A stretch of DNA of 64,000 bases from Antedon mediterranea (lineage: Eukaryota > Echinodermata > Crinoidea > Comatulida > Antedonidae), in the NCBI RefSeq assembly GCF_964355755.1, contig NC_092676.1:22428288-22492287 (forward strand), given 5' to 3'. The position numbers were made by a program, and so were the translations under genes. A model generated the notes under the pieces. That model saw only the letters and a program-made list of their open reading frames with translations. It was not told the DNA's origin and searched no databases. This document shows, piece after piece, positions 24,601-38,200 of this stretch (position 1 is its first letter; every line of letters begins with the position of its first letter).

Positions 24601-27600
24601 TAATGTTTAAATTAGTAATACTACATTATAGTTACACTGCATAGTATAGTGTCAACTCTTATACTTGAATGATGTCAAATATACTATGTTAAAATAGAAT
24701 ATTGTTTTTAATTTGTAACTCAGACAAAATCACTACAAGAAATGATATTTCTAGACAAACTCACTCCAACAAATTTTAATTAATTGATTACAATTATGAA
24801 AGAGAAAATAGTTTTAAATATTATTATTAACAAATTATTTTTTCAAACATATACAGATTAAGATTTTTTATAAATTTGTAATATCTGACAAAAAGGATCT
24901 ATGGTAGTTATAACATTGTTCTCTAAATTGCCGCAGTTGAAATATAAATATATCACATTTGATTTTCATTATTGTAAGTAGAAAAAAAAATTGTACTTGT
25001 ATAGTTAAATCAAATAAAAATTAAATTTCATGACTTCATTATTATTTTAATATTTCACTCTGTTGCCTAAAATGTTTACATTATTAGACTGCATGAGTAT
25101 AGTTTCAACTCTTATACTTGAATCATGTCAAAATAATATACTACAGTATGTTATGAAAGGACTTTTTTCGCAGATAAATTACTGCAAACAATTTAAATTA
25201 ATTGATTGAGAGAGATTGTAATGTATTGTTAATAAAATATTATTTCAAACAGTTGTTGATATCTGACAACAAAATAAATAATTAATTCATGGTGGATGAA
25301 TTAACACTTGTGTTTTAAGTTATTGTATAAGATCATATTATGAAATGATGTAATAAATAAGAATATCTTAGTTACTATGTTAAACCTACAATGTAGATAT
25401 TAATATATATACAGCTGTAATTTAATTAAGAAATTAAAGACAAGTTTGTAATAAATAGAGTAAGTAAACAAAGCAATACACTTACAGGGATTCCAATGCT
25501 GTCAAACCAGCAAATGCATTGGCTGGCAATGTACTTATTTGATTATTATGCAACCACCTCAAATAGAAAAAGAATGCACAGAATAAGCACATGGAGTAAT
25601 CACAATATCAATTATTTTGTCTTTCTGTTTCTTCAAATAATTAAATTATCTACATCAGTAATACTACATTATAGTTATACTGCATGAATATAATTGTCAA
25701 GTTTTAAATATTATTATTGTTAATAAAATATTACTCAAACAATTTAGATTAAGATTTCTTATTAATTGTTAATATCTGACAAAAAGGATCTATGGTAGTT
25801 AGGCCTATAGCATTTCTCTCTAAATTCCTGTTGAAAGATAAATTAATAAACAACATTTTATTGAGTAATGCATCACATTACTAAAAAATACATAATTTTC
25901 ATTATCAGAAGTAGAAAAACTGTAAAAATAACATTTTATTTGCATAGTTAAACTAAATAAAAATTAAATTTCATGACCTCATTATTTTAATATTTCACTC
26001 TGTTGCCTAAAATGTTTACATTATTAGACTGCATGAGTATAGTTTCAACTCTTATACTTGAATCATGTCAAAATAATATACTATAGTATGTTATGAAAGG
26101 ACTTTTTTCGCAGATAAATTACTGCAAACAATTTAAATTAATTGATTGAGAGAAATTGTAATGTATTGTTAATAAAATATTATTTCAAACTGTTGTTGAT
26201 ATCTGACAACAAAATAAATAATTAATTCATGGTGGATGAATTAACACTTGTTTTTAAAGTTCTTGTTATAAGATCATATTATGAAATGATGTAATAAATA
26301 AGAATATCTTACTGTGTTTAACATACAATGTAGATATTAATATATATATACAGCTGTAATTTAATTAAGAAATTAAGACAAATTTGTAATAAACAAAGCA
26401 ATACAATTACAGGGATTCCAATGCTGTCAAACCAGCAAATGCATTGGCTGACAATGTACTTATTTGATTATTATGCAAGTGCCTCAAATAGAAAAAGAAT
26501 GCACAGAATAAGCACATGGAGTAATCACAATATCAATTATGTTTGTCTTTATGTTTCCTAATGTTTAAATTAGTAATACTACATTATAGTTACACTGCAT
26601 AGTATAGTGTCAACTCTTATACTTGAATGATGTCAAATATACTATGTTAAAATAGAATATAGTTTTTAATTTGCAACTCAGACAAAATCACTACAAGAAA
26701 TGATATTTCTAGACAAACTCAGTCCAACAAATTTTAATTAATTGATTACAATTATGAAAGAGAAAATAGTTTTAAATACTATTATTAAAAAATTATTATA
26801 ATCAAACAATTACAGATTAAGATTCTTAATAAATTTGTAATATCTGACAAAAAGGATCTATGATAGTTATAGCATTGTTCTCTAAATTCCTGTTGAAAGA
26901 TAAATATTTATTACATTTTATTTGTAAAAAAAACTATTTTATTTGTATAGTTAAATAAAAATTAAATTTCATGACTTCGTTATTATTTTATTATTTCACT
27001 CTGTTGCCTAAAATGTTTACATTATTATACTACATGATTATAAGTTTCAACTCTTATACTTGAATCATGTCAAAATAATATACTACAGTATATTATGAAA
27101 ACCTTTTTTTTTCTCAGACAAATTACTGCAAACAATTTAAATTAATTGATTGAGAGAGATTAAAATTTGCAACATTATTGTTAATAAAATATTATTTCAA
27201 AAAGTTATATCTGAGAAAAAATAAATAACTCATTCATTTAAAGTAAGATAAAATTATATGTTATGTTACATATAATATAGATATTAATATTAATACAGCT
27301 GTAATTTAATTAAGAAATTAAGACAAATTTGTAATAAACAAAGCAATACACTTACAGGGTTTCCAATGCTGTCAAACCAGCAAATGCATTGGCTGACAAT
27401 GTACTTATTTGATTATCATACAAGTACCTCAAATAGAAAAAGAATGTACAGAATAAGCACATGTAGTAAATACAATAAAAATTATTTTTGTCTTTATGTT
27501 TCTTCAACTGTTTAAATTATCTACATCAGTAATACTACATCATAGTTATACTGCATGAATATATTGTCAAGTTTTAAATATTATTATTGTTAATAAAATA

Positions 27601-29872
27601 TTCTTCAAACAATTTAGATTAAGAATTCTTATTAATTTTTAATATCTGACAAAAAGGATCTATGGTAGTTATAGCATTCTTCTCTAAATTCCTGTTGAAA
27701 AATAATAATAGGTAACATTTTATTGAGTAATGCATCACATTATCTAAAAAAATACGTAATTTTCATTATCATAAGTAGAAAAACAGCAAAAATTAAATTT
27801 TATTTGCATAGTTCAATTAAATAAAAATTAAATGTCATGACTTCATTATTTTATTATTTCACTCTGTTGCCTAAAATGTTTACATTATTAGACTGCATGA
27901 GTATAGTTTCAACTCTTATACTTGAATCATGTCAAACTAATATACCACAGTATGTTATGAAAGGATTGTTTTCTCAGACAAATTACTGCAAACAATTTAA
28001 ATTAATTGATTGAGAAAGATTATAATTTGCAACATTGTTAATAAAATATTATTTCAAACAATTGCTGAAATTTGACAACAAATAAATAACTCATTTAAAG
28101 TGAGATAAAATTATGTTATGTTACTATGTTAAACAAACAATATAGATATTGACCGTCTGAGAAAAGAACATCGCGGTATGGTGGACAAGATCGATGACCT
28201 CGAACAGTACAGTAGGCGCAACTGCCTACTAATTCACGGATAGTCTGGGTTCCAGACGGAGTTTTGTCTTAATATTAGTAAAAAGATAAATATTTTGGCA
28301 CATATGGCGTTTCATACGTTTACTACTTGATTTTGGATACTCCGTCTGGGGAAACACGCACAAGTCACGTGGTTTGACACCAAGAATTCTTGGTGCATAC
28401 GATTATCCGGTTGACTAGTTTCAGCTGCATGCGATTGGCTACTCACTCGTACACTATTTTAATATTCATATTTCAAAGACTCAACATCTAAGATGATGCG
28501 CATGCGCTATTTTACGTTTAGACAATGTGTACTTGGGTACATCATGGAGATACCTCCATGGGTACATTGATGAAAGTTTCTGAAGGCTAGAAATGATTTT
28601 ATCCCTGTCTGGTAATTATTTGATGGGATTTTTCCCAAGAACATGAAAACTCGTCTTGATATGATAGGCTACCTTCTCCGCAAATCAAACATTGGTTGAA
28701 TGGATCATTTATTACGCGGAGATATTTTAATTTAATTCCCACCCAGACCCTGTCCTGTTCTGTATGGTGGTGTAGCCCTGTTGTGTGCCGGTGATGGTAT
28801 GTAGGCCTACCTTATTGGCGTTTTATTCGGCAGGTCATACGTGCGAGTTGAGTAGGACCTACGAAGGAGGCCTAGGCCAAGGACTAAACAATTAATAAAC
28901 AAAACAACTTGGCAACACGATTTTATATTTCAACAGCCTCGATCGTACATTCAGCACTGTTCGTATAGTACTCGATCTTTTTTATTTTGAAACAAAATGA
29001 TCATTGGTTGATTCGAAATCCATATTTACATACCGCCCGCCCCATATAGCCAAATACGGTATCGTAACCTACTTCATTCTTATCGGATGCTTGCGGTCTG
29101 CAAATCGATTTCTATACGTGTTTCACAAGTCTGTATTTTCAGACAAAAATCGCGGTCGAAATAAAAACAAATAAATAAAAAAAAAGACAATACAGACTTG
29201 GAGTGTATTTTCAGACAAAAATCGCGGTCGAAATAAAAACAAATAAATAAAAAAAAAGACAATACAGACTTGGAGCAAGTCTAATTCACGGAGTACCCGA
29301 AACGGCAAATGAAAACACAGATACCTTAACTCTAGATATTATAACATCACGCATCTGCGAAGATATGGAACTAATCGAGATTGACCAAACTCACCGACTT
29401 GGACGGAAGAGAGTACTCCATAACAACAAAACATGCAGCAGTTCTAAACCGAGGCCTCCGATTATCGTAAAATTTTCCACATACCGCGCACGAGCAGAAG
29501 TATTTCGCAACAAGAAATTGCTTAAAAATTCTTCTTACTCTATAACCGAGAACTTAACACCTTCTCGCATGACCCTCCTGCGCGAAGCGGGCGCACATGC
29601 CGCTGTGGAAGCCGCGTGGTCGCTCGATGGACGGATCAACTGCCTTCCGACCTCCGTAATTTCTAGATGTAATTAAAACATCAACTATCAATTAATATTG
29701 CTTGTATGTTCCGCTTTGCGGATTCAGCTACAGTAAACCTTGATTGTTCCTGTCTGATCCCAAAATTATTTATATTACATTACTCCTGCTGTTGTCGTTT
29801 ATCGTCATCATCATCTTTTATTATTATTATTATTAATGTTATTATTATTATTATTATTAGTAGGCTATTATA

Positions 29873-29910
<38 letters not shown>

Positions 29911-32900
29911 TAGATGGTACGCTCGCTTCGCTCGCGTACCATCTAGGTCGTGCCCACAGATGGTTCTCGAATACACAGTAATTTCAGGGTAAAAAATCTG
30001 GCGATTTCAAATGCACGTACCGCAGGACTTAACTATAATACATTGTCGTTTACAGAAACGAATAAGTAGACACAATGATTTATGTAGTCAACCAAAATTA
30101 GCACCCTGAGAATTAGGCTTCCGAAAGAGAAATTTACCACAAAATGAGTCCAAATTGTTTATTCATTTAAAGAAACCCAATTAGGGTTGAGGGATGGGAA
30201 AGAGGATAGGTACAAAGAGGAACAATTTTTAAATATATTCTTTATCCACGTCAGTAACGAAATATTGTTTTCATTTTTTATAGGCCTATAAATAATATAC
30301 CACTAACGGTGACTAAATATAGTAAAACATTTGCGATTTAATACTTTGTTAAAACTGTCACTGTCATAGTCGATTGAAATAGTAAAGTACATGTAACGAT
30401 ACACCACTACGACGTTTATATTTTTATGTAATTATTAATTAATGCAAACATTGAGAAGCAACTGTCAGTAATAAAGTTTATTTGTATATTACGTGTTTAT
30501 ATATCTAACAGTAGAGCCTACCCATAATCACAGTAATAAAGTTTATTTGTATATATTTTTTTACATCTAACAGTATTCACAGTAAGAAATGTTTGTATAT
30601 ATTTTTTAAAATCTATTCACAGTAAGAAATGTTCGATTCAAATGACGACCAAAAATGGTTAATAGGACGTATTTGCAGTACTGTATTGTCAAATTTATTC
30701 TCCAAGGGCTCATAAATTTACCTACTTGTGTTAAACCAAACTGGCAGACTGAGAGATTGGAATGTTCCATTCATCGCAAATCAATACATTTGTAATTAAA
30801 CGTAAATTAAATCTATCAAAATAGTATTTTTTAAAGAAAATCGGCCTGTCTTCAACATTATGATGCTGTACTCGAGCAGTTCAACCGGTTTTCAGCTATT
30901 AAAAACAATTATCGTAGGAGGAGATAGGAAAATGCGAAGCGTCCTCGTATTATTGTGTGCGGGTATTTTTCAAGTTGGACATCCATTAGACAGTGTATAC
31001 CACGATCGGAAAACACCCCTATTTGGGGCAAATCGTTGAACCTAAATTCGTTTTAATCGTCAATAACTAATTATCTAACTCAATTTAATTAGTAAACAGG
31101 GTTACATCAGGTGGTTAAAATCAGTACCGAAAGTACGAACCAACTTTATATACCATCGAGTAAAAATTCTAGAAGTAAGGCGCGATTTACCGAATTTTGC
31201 CCTTACGTAAATTTATATATAGATTATTATTATTACTAGTATTATTATCATCTCATTTGTATTGCTATACCATTCACTTGATCGTAATAGTTAATTGATA
31301 ATTGGTACGGTACGGTATTAATAATTATTATTAATTTCTTTATTATAATACCATTATTATATTATTACGACTACTATTCAATAATTGTAACAACTGATAT
31401 CCCTAAAATCACTATTATGAAGTGTATTGATTACCTATCATTATTATTCCCTTTGTTTTCATACTATTAGCAATACTTTTAATCAATAACTTTGAGAATA
31501 AACATTGTATAACTAATATTACTTTAATTACCAATAACTCTATTATCAAACATATATATTGGTATAAAAATAAGTAAACAACCAACCTCAATGCCTTAAT
31601 TTAATTTAAAACTTCCATATTACGCAATTTTGTAGTGCTCTGTGCGATTATGCAATATTATTCCTACTTATAATTCATCTGATAAATCGAATATTTATAA
31701 ACCTCATTATTATTATTATTATTGTTATTATTAATTGTTTAAATGTATACTCGTTCTATGTCTTGTGTGTCTTGTGATAAATGTATAAGGGTAGCCACAT
31801 ATGTTAACTGTGATATTTGCAATAAGCCTTCTCATGCAACCTGCGCAAGTTTTCCCTACTCAAATTCGCTCAAATTTTACTGCTGCAAATGTCTTGAAGA
31901 AACCCTTCCTTTCAACCACATAATTGATGATGATGAATTCAAACATGAAATAAAACAGTTAAACAATGATCATACCATAAATTATTCCAATCTGCAATCA
32001 TTACTATTTAATCCTTTTGATCTAAACGACGATAATGATTACGACTATATTAATGAAATAACTAATCATAATGATAAATGTGAATATTATTTGAGTGATT
32101 CATTTAACAACAAAATAATCAATACAAATTCCAATCTCAGTATACTTCATATGAACTCCCGAAGCCTCATAAAAAACTTTAAGTCCATCACAAACTATCT
32201 TCTTACTCTAAATCATAAATTCCAAATTATTGGTTTTAGTGAAACCTGGTTGGATAACACCAACAATGTACCGTCTCCACTCACTCATATCGAAGGATAC
32301 ACAATGATAAAATCTAACCGTGCAGGTAAAAGAGGCGGGGGAGTTGCCCTTTACATTTCAGATGAACTAAATTTCAAAATCAGAAGTGACATAAATTTAC
32401 CAACAAACCAAAATTATGATTCGTTATTTATTGAAATAGAATCTATTACCAAAAATAGCATTGTTGGTATTATCTATAGGCCTCCCAATAGCTCTTTTCA
32501 ACCATTCATAAACAACATTTCTAACTGCATTGATTCAATAACAAAGGAAAAAAAACAATTATTTGTCTGTGGTGACTTTAACCTAGACCTTATAAAACAC
32601 TCAACCCATAACTACACGAATGAATTCTTAAACACCATGTACTCGGCATCTTTATATCCTCTAATTGACAAACCAACTAGAATAACCACTAAAACATCTA
32701 CACTTATTGATAATATTTTTACAAATGTACTTGACCAAAAAATAACTCCTGGTATTCTTTTTAACGACATTACTGATCACTTTCCAGTATTCCAAATCCT
32801 AAACAATTCCCATTCAAATCAAATAAAAAATTTAAAATGTAACAAAAAACATTACTCAAGAAAGATAAACCAAGAAAATATAGCATCTCTAGGGATTAAC

Positions 32901-35179
32901 TTAATGAACACGAACTGGGACGATGTCTACCAAAATAACTCTGCAAATGAATCCTATAATATTTTTCTCGACAGATTTTCTTCACTATACGATACTCACC
33001 TCCCAAAGACAAGAACTAAAATTAACAAACGTAAACTTTGTAAACCATGGATAACAAAAGGTATAATCAAATCTATAAACACTAGAAATAAATTATATAA
33101 AAAATATATAAAAACACCAAATATGATTAATAAAACCAATTATATTACTTACAGAAATAAACTCACACGACTAATAAGAACATCATGTAAGCAACACTAT
33201 ACAAATAAGTTTAACGACTATAAAAATAACATTAAAAAAACCTGGAATATAATTAATAACATTCTCTGTAAAAACACCACAAAGACGCTACCTAGTTATT
33301 TTACAGATAATGGTACAAAAATTACTGACCCATCTCAAATTTCCAATAAATTCAATCGCTATTTTACTGATATTGGACCTAAACTTTCTTCTAAAATTTC
33401 GGCTACTCATGGCAACTTTACTGATTATCTAAGGAATCCCACTCAAAATTCAATTTTCTTCCAACCTACATCTGGTAAAGAGATTCTTGAAATAATTTCT
33501 AATCTAAAAAACAGTAAAAGTGCTGGCCTTAATGATATTGAACCTACGATTATTAAAGAAATTGGACCTTTTATTACCAGACCCCTTACCCACATTTTTA
33601 ATCTATCACTAACTAATGGTGTATTTCCATCATCCTTAAAAATCGCCAAAGTAATTCCTATTCATAAAAAAAATGATTCCCATTCCTTTGAAAACTACCG
33701 TCCAATCTCAATCTTGCCTTGCTTTTCTAAAATACTCGAACGCCTTATATACAATAGACTTTACAACTTTCTTTCTTCACATAAATCTTTTCATGATAAC
33801 CAATATGGCTTCAGACCAAAACATTCTACCGATCTTGCAATCCTTGACATTCAAAGTAAAATCTCTAACGCCTTATCTAAAAACCACCATACTATTGGCT
33901 TATTTTTGGACTTGTCTAAAGCATTTGACACTATTAACCACACAATTCTTTTAACTAAACTTAGTCACTATGGTATCCGCGGAACTCCTCTATCTCTACT
34001 CTCTAACTATCTACAAAACAGACAACAAATCACCTCTTTCGGCTCCTACTCCTCAGAAGTTCTTCCCATAACATGCGGTGTGCCCCAAGGATCAATTCTT
34101 GGTCCTCTACTTTTTCTCATCTATGTCAACGACATCATCAACGCTACCAAATCTTTTGAATACGTCCTGTTTGCCGACGACACGAACATTTTTTCCTCCC
34201 ATCCTGACTACAACACCTTAACTAGAATTTTTAATAAGGAAATAAAACATATATCTCACTGGCTTAAACTTAATAGACTCTCACTAAATATAAACAAAAC
34301 TGAATATATACACTTTTCTCCAAATAGAACATGCAATGACAATCAAAACACAATCCATATAGAAAACACTCCTATCAAAAGGGTTACTTATTCTCAGTTC
34401 CTTGGTGTAACTATAGATAATAACTTAAACTGGAAAACCCATATAACAAATATAGCTAATAAAATTTCAAAAAACATCGGTGTCTTAAAAAAACTTAAAT
34501 ATATTCTACCCTCTAATATCCTTTTTTCTTTATATAACACATTAATTTTACCTTATCTATCCTATTGTAACATTGCTTGGGGAATTACAGATACTAAAAA
34601 TAAAACTCTCTGTCCATGGGCTTCCACACATATTTCTAAATTAGACAAACTCTTTAAACTCCAAAAACGGGCTATTCGCATTTGTACCAATTCTCACTAT
34701 ATAGCCCACACAAAGTCCCTTTTCTTTAAACTTAATACCCTAAACATCTTCGATATTAACAAATTACAAATCGCCACATTCATGCACAGATATTCAAACA
34801 ATCAACTTCCAAATATTTTCAAACATTTCTTCATCAAAAATAATGAATTTCACAACTACAATACAAGAAACACCAACAATTACGCCACAATAAATTTAAC
34901 CCATAACACAATCCGGAATTCTATCAAATACCATGGTCCTCTAGTATGGAATAATTTAAGTCAATCCTTACTAAATACTAATAACTTAAATACATTCAAA
35001 TCCAAATATAAACAATTCCTTTTATCACAATACAGATCGTATTAATAAAACTTTTTCATCAAACTTTTTTTTTTTATTTGTCTCACCTCCTGCAAGTATA
35101 TATGATAGTACATATACTATACCCTTTACGTTTGTCCTTTTGTTGTGTTTGTATTGTCCTGTAGCGTAATTGTGTATAA

Positions 35180-35232
<53 letters not shown>

Positions 35233-38200
35233 TTTCTACTACTTTAATTAATATTTAATTATTGTCTATTGTAATTGATACAATAATTAGTGTATTTTGT
35301 ACTGGTGAAACCAGGCTTAAAGCTCTATATTGAGCTTATTTGGTCTTTTCCAGGCTTTGCATTTTTTTATTTAATACTTATTATGTAAAAATATTAAGTT
35401 TGATGCATTGTGAAATAAAAACGAACGAACGAACGAATATTAATATTAATACAGCTGTAATTTAATTAAGAAATTAAGACAAGTTTGTAATAAACAAAGT
35501 AATACACTTACAGTCCTTTCAATGCTGTCAAACCAGCAAATGCATTGGCTGGCAATGTACTTATTTGATTACCATCCAAGTACCTCAAATAGAAAAAGAA
35601 TGCACAGAATAAGCACATGGAGTAATCACAATATAAATTATGTTTGTCTTTATGTTTCCTAATGTTTAAATTAGTAATACTACATTATAGTTACACTGCA
35701 TAGTATAGTGTCAACTCTTATACTTGAATGATGTCAAATATACTATTAGTACAGGCTATATATGGTTTGACCTTGAAAAAATTCTAATAAAAGGTCTTTT
35801 GGTATTTTATTGTAGCTTTAGGTGTGAATAATTACCAAAAAATTTTTGCAGCCTTCTACTCTAGTTGCTGCGTTAGTGAGATATTGAGGGTCAAAGGTCA
35901 GTGACCTTTTTGTGGCATTTGATGGCTCATAACTCCTCAACTCCTGGGTTTAAAAAGACAAATGTGGTGTCTACATCTATGGTTTAGTGGTCAAACAACA
36001 AAATAAAGTTTTTTCAAATTTTTGGTCACTTGTGCCATTGGTCAGATAGTCGGGGTCAAAGGTCATTGACCTTTATTCATTAATTGTTCATAACTCTTCA
36101 ACTACTGCACCAAACAGGACAAAAGTAGTGTCTAAACCTAGGTTTCTGGGGTCAATAAATACAATTAACATATTATCAAAGCAGTCAGATGGCATCATTA
36201 ATACTTTTTATACAGTACTCACAATACATTAAATATCAAATACGTCATTTAAATGATACGCGCAGAAGATTATCGTCATAAACAATTTAACTTTCATTTG
36301 TACACATTGATGGACTACACGTAGCTACCGTCATCATCAACATCAAAAGAAGTATAGTCCACTGCTTTAATAACATTCTCGCAGCCATCAACCTGACAAG
36401 GGCCACAAGCATTTGTGCATGGCATATTGGCTTTTTTGCAAGAACATCTTAAGTTGCTGCATTCGGTTTTGCAATTGCACCTAAGGACCTTCAAAAGTTC
36501 GTCTGGTGCATGTTTGTCATTTGTCATAATAGGAAGAATGCAGTTTTCATCCTTTTGCCATCCCCATTTGCATGGGTTAAGGTAATCACCATGGGCCCAC
36601 ATGTTAACCTGATGGTAAACTCTCAGACTATGAAAAAACGTTGCCGACTTGGTTGGTGGCAACTGAGATGGTTTAACAACCTTTGTAGATGTAGATACTT
36701 TCCGTTTAAAAACTCGCTCTCTTAATTCAGAGAGAGTCCCATTCTTTTCACCACCAAAAAGCTCCAACATTGCCATTCGCCCATGTTCATCTATTGTTGT
36801 CGGATCCTGGCCTGATTTCAAAAATGCTTTAGTACACATTTTCAATACATCAGACTTCTTGAACTTTCCTATAATTGTTTTCTTTCCAACATTTGCTATC
36901 CTGGAGACTGTATCACACCCTGTAAAAGCATGCAAAAATGGCAATGCTTGGCAAATTTCATTACCAACGGCTTTTTTGAGTGTTGTAATACATAATACTT
37001 TTTTTAGTCCATTTCTCTCGTTCAGGAAAAAAACAGGCTTGTGATGATCTTCGAGATGATACAGAAGAAGCACAATGAGGTCTGTATCTTCACCTACTAA
37101 AGTGACAGGTGAAGATTCTGCAACTGTTAAAGCTGCCTGAACTATGGTGGTGTCAGCATCGCCTATAGCTTGTCTAACTTTGCAATTGTGCTTCGTTAAT
37201 TCGGCTGATAAAAATGAAATCAATCGCTTTTTATTGGCAACATTGCTTAGGAAGACTTCTCTGTCATACTTGCACTCGGTATTTAGGTTGAAGTTGACTT
37301 TATGGTTGCCACCCTTCCTTCTCTTTTCTTGTGCGTTGCCTTTCGTTGAAAATAATTGGTCATAACCATCGAATACAACATCAGCTTTGCCATACTTGTG
37401 GGTAGTATAGTCTATATAATTATTTACTATCCTTTCGAAAGATACTCCTTTAACCCAAACAAGCTTGTGTAAAAGATAGCCACCATCAATTACAAATCGA
37501 TCAGTCATTGGCACTTCATTGTTTTCATACATTAGGTTTGGTTCAGTGATGTCTTCATCATTCCTTGTGGTTTGTTCACCTAATGTTGAGACTGCCTCAG
37601 CTATTAGTGCTTCTTTCAACTTTGGCTTATCAGCTGTCAGCATAACATATTTTCGTGAAAACAACGCTGGTGGATATGGAGCCAATTCATAATTGAACAC
37701 ATTCTTTGTATCAATTTCAACATTCTGTTGAATTATCAGTAACCGTTGAAAAAGCACAGTAGGGTCAATACTGATGTCCTTGTCGATCTTTAATTTATTT
37801 GTAGATCCCATTGTAACTGCTTTCTGGTTTCTTTTGAATTTATGCAAAAATGCACTCTTTCCATACATAGTTTTAATAATCTCATTCCCAACAGACTGGT
37901 ATGAGTCCACATTTACTTCTTGACTTGCGACTTCACCAGTAACAATATTTCTTAGTGATGGATCTGATGAAAATGGAGAGTACTCTTTTAAAACTTTATA
38001 CAGACGAGAAACATCATCACAATCTCTTTTCAGTCTTGCTGTTTGCAATGTTTCATGTTGTACACTTGTCACTAAGTCTACATTGGTGCATTCTTGCATA
38101 GCTTGGTTAACTGCTGCTCTATGCGGCATCGATTGTGTCCACAGATTCCGCTGTGCTTCTGTCATTCGACTGCCTCTTGTCAGCCCGCCTGATGTTTTGA

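Larger units (their letters stand above)
28151..35437 (+). mobile_element. CR1/L2-like non-LTR retrotransposon, 5'-truncated, with two nested insertions
   Basis: The LINE is inserted in a gene A intron in antisense orientation. The 5' end starts inside ORF1; the 3' end is the short tandem tail (ACGA)n. The array sequence GATATTAATATTAATACAGC is split, and ATATT is duplicated at 28146-28150 and 35437-35441, consistent with a short TSD. Order: ORF1 remnant 28151-29676 (interrupted), simple repeat, Helitron 29910-31223, ORF2 31743-35045, 3' UTR with (TA)n. Confidence 0.85.

Noticed and set aside
29080-29308. Two short ORFs with repeated FFLFICFYFDRDFCL
   Set aside because: They arise from the exact 72-bp tandem duplication in the inserted element.
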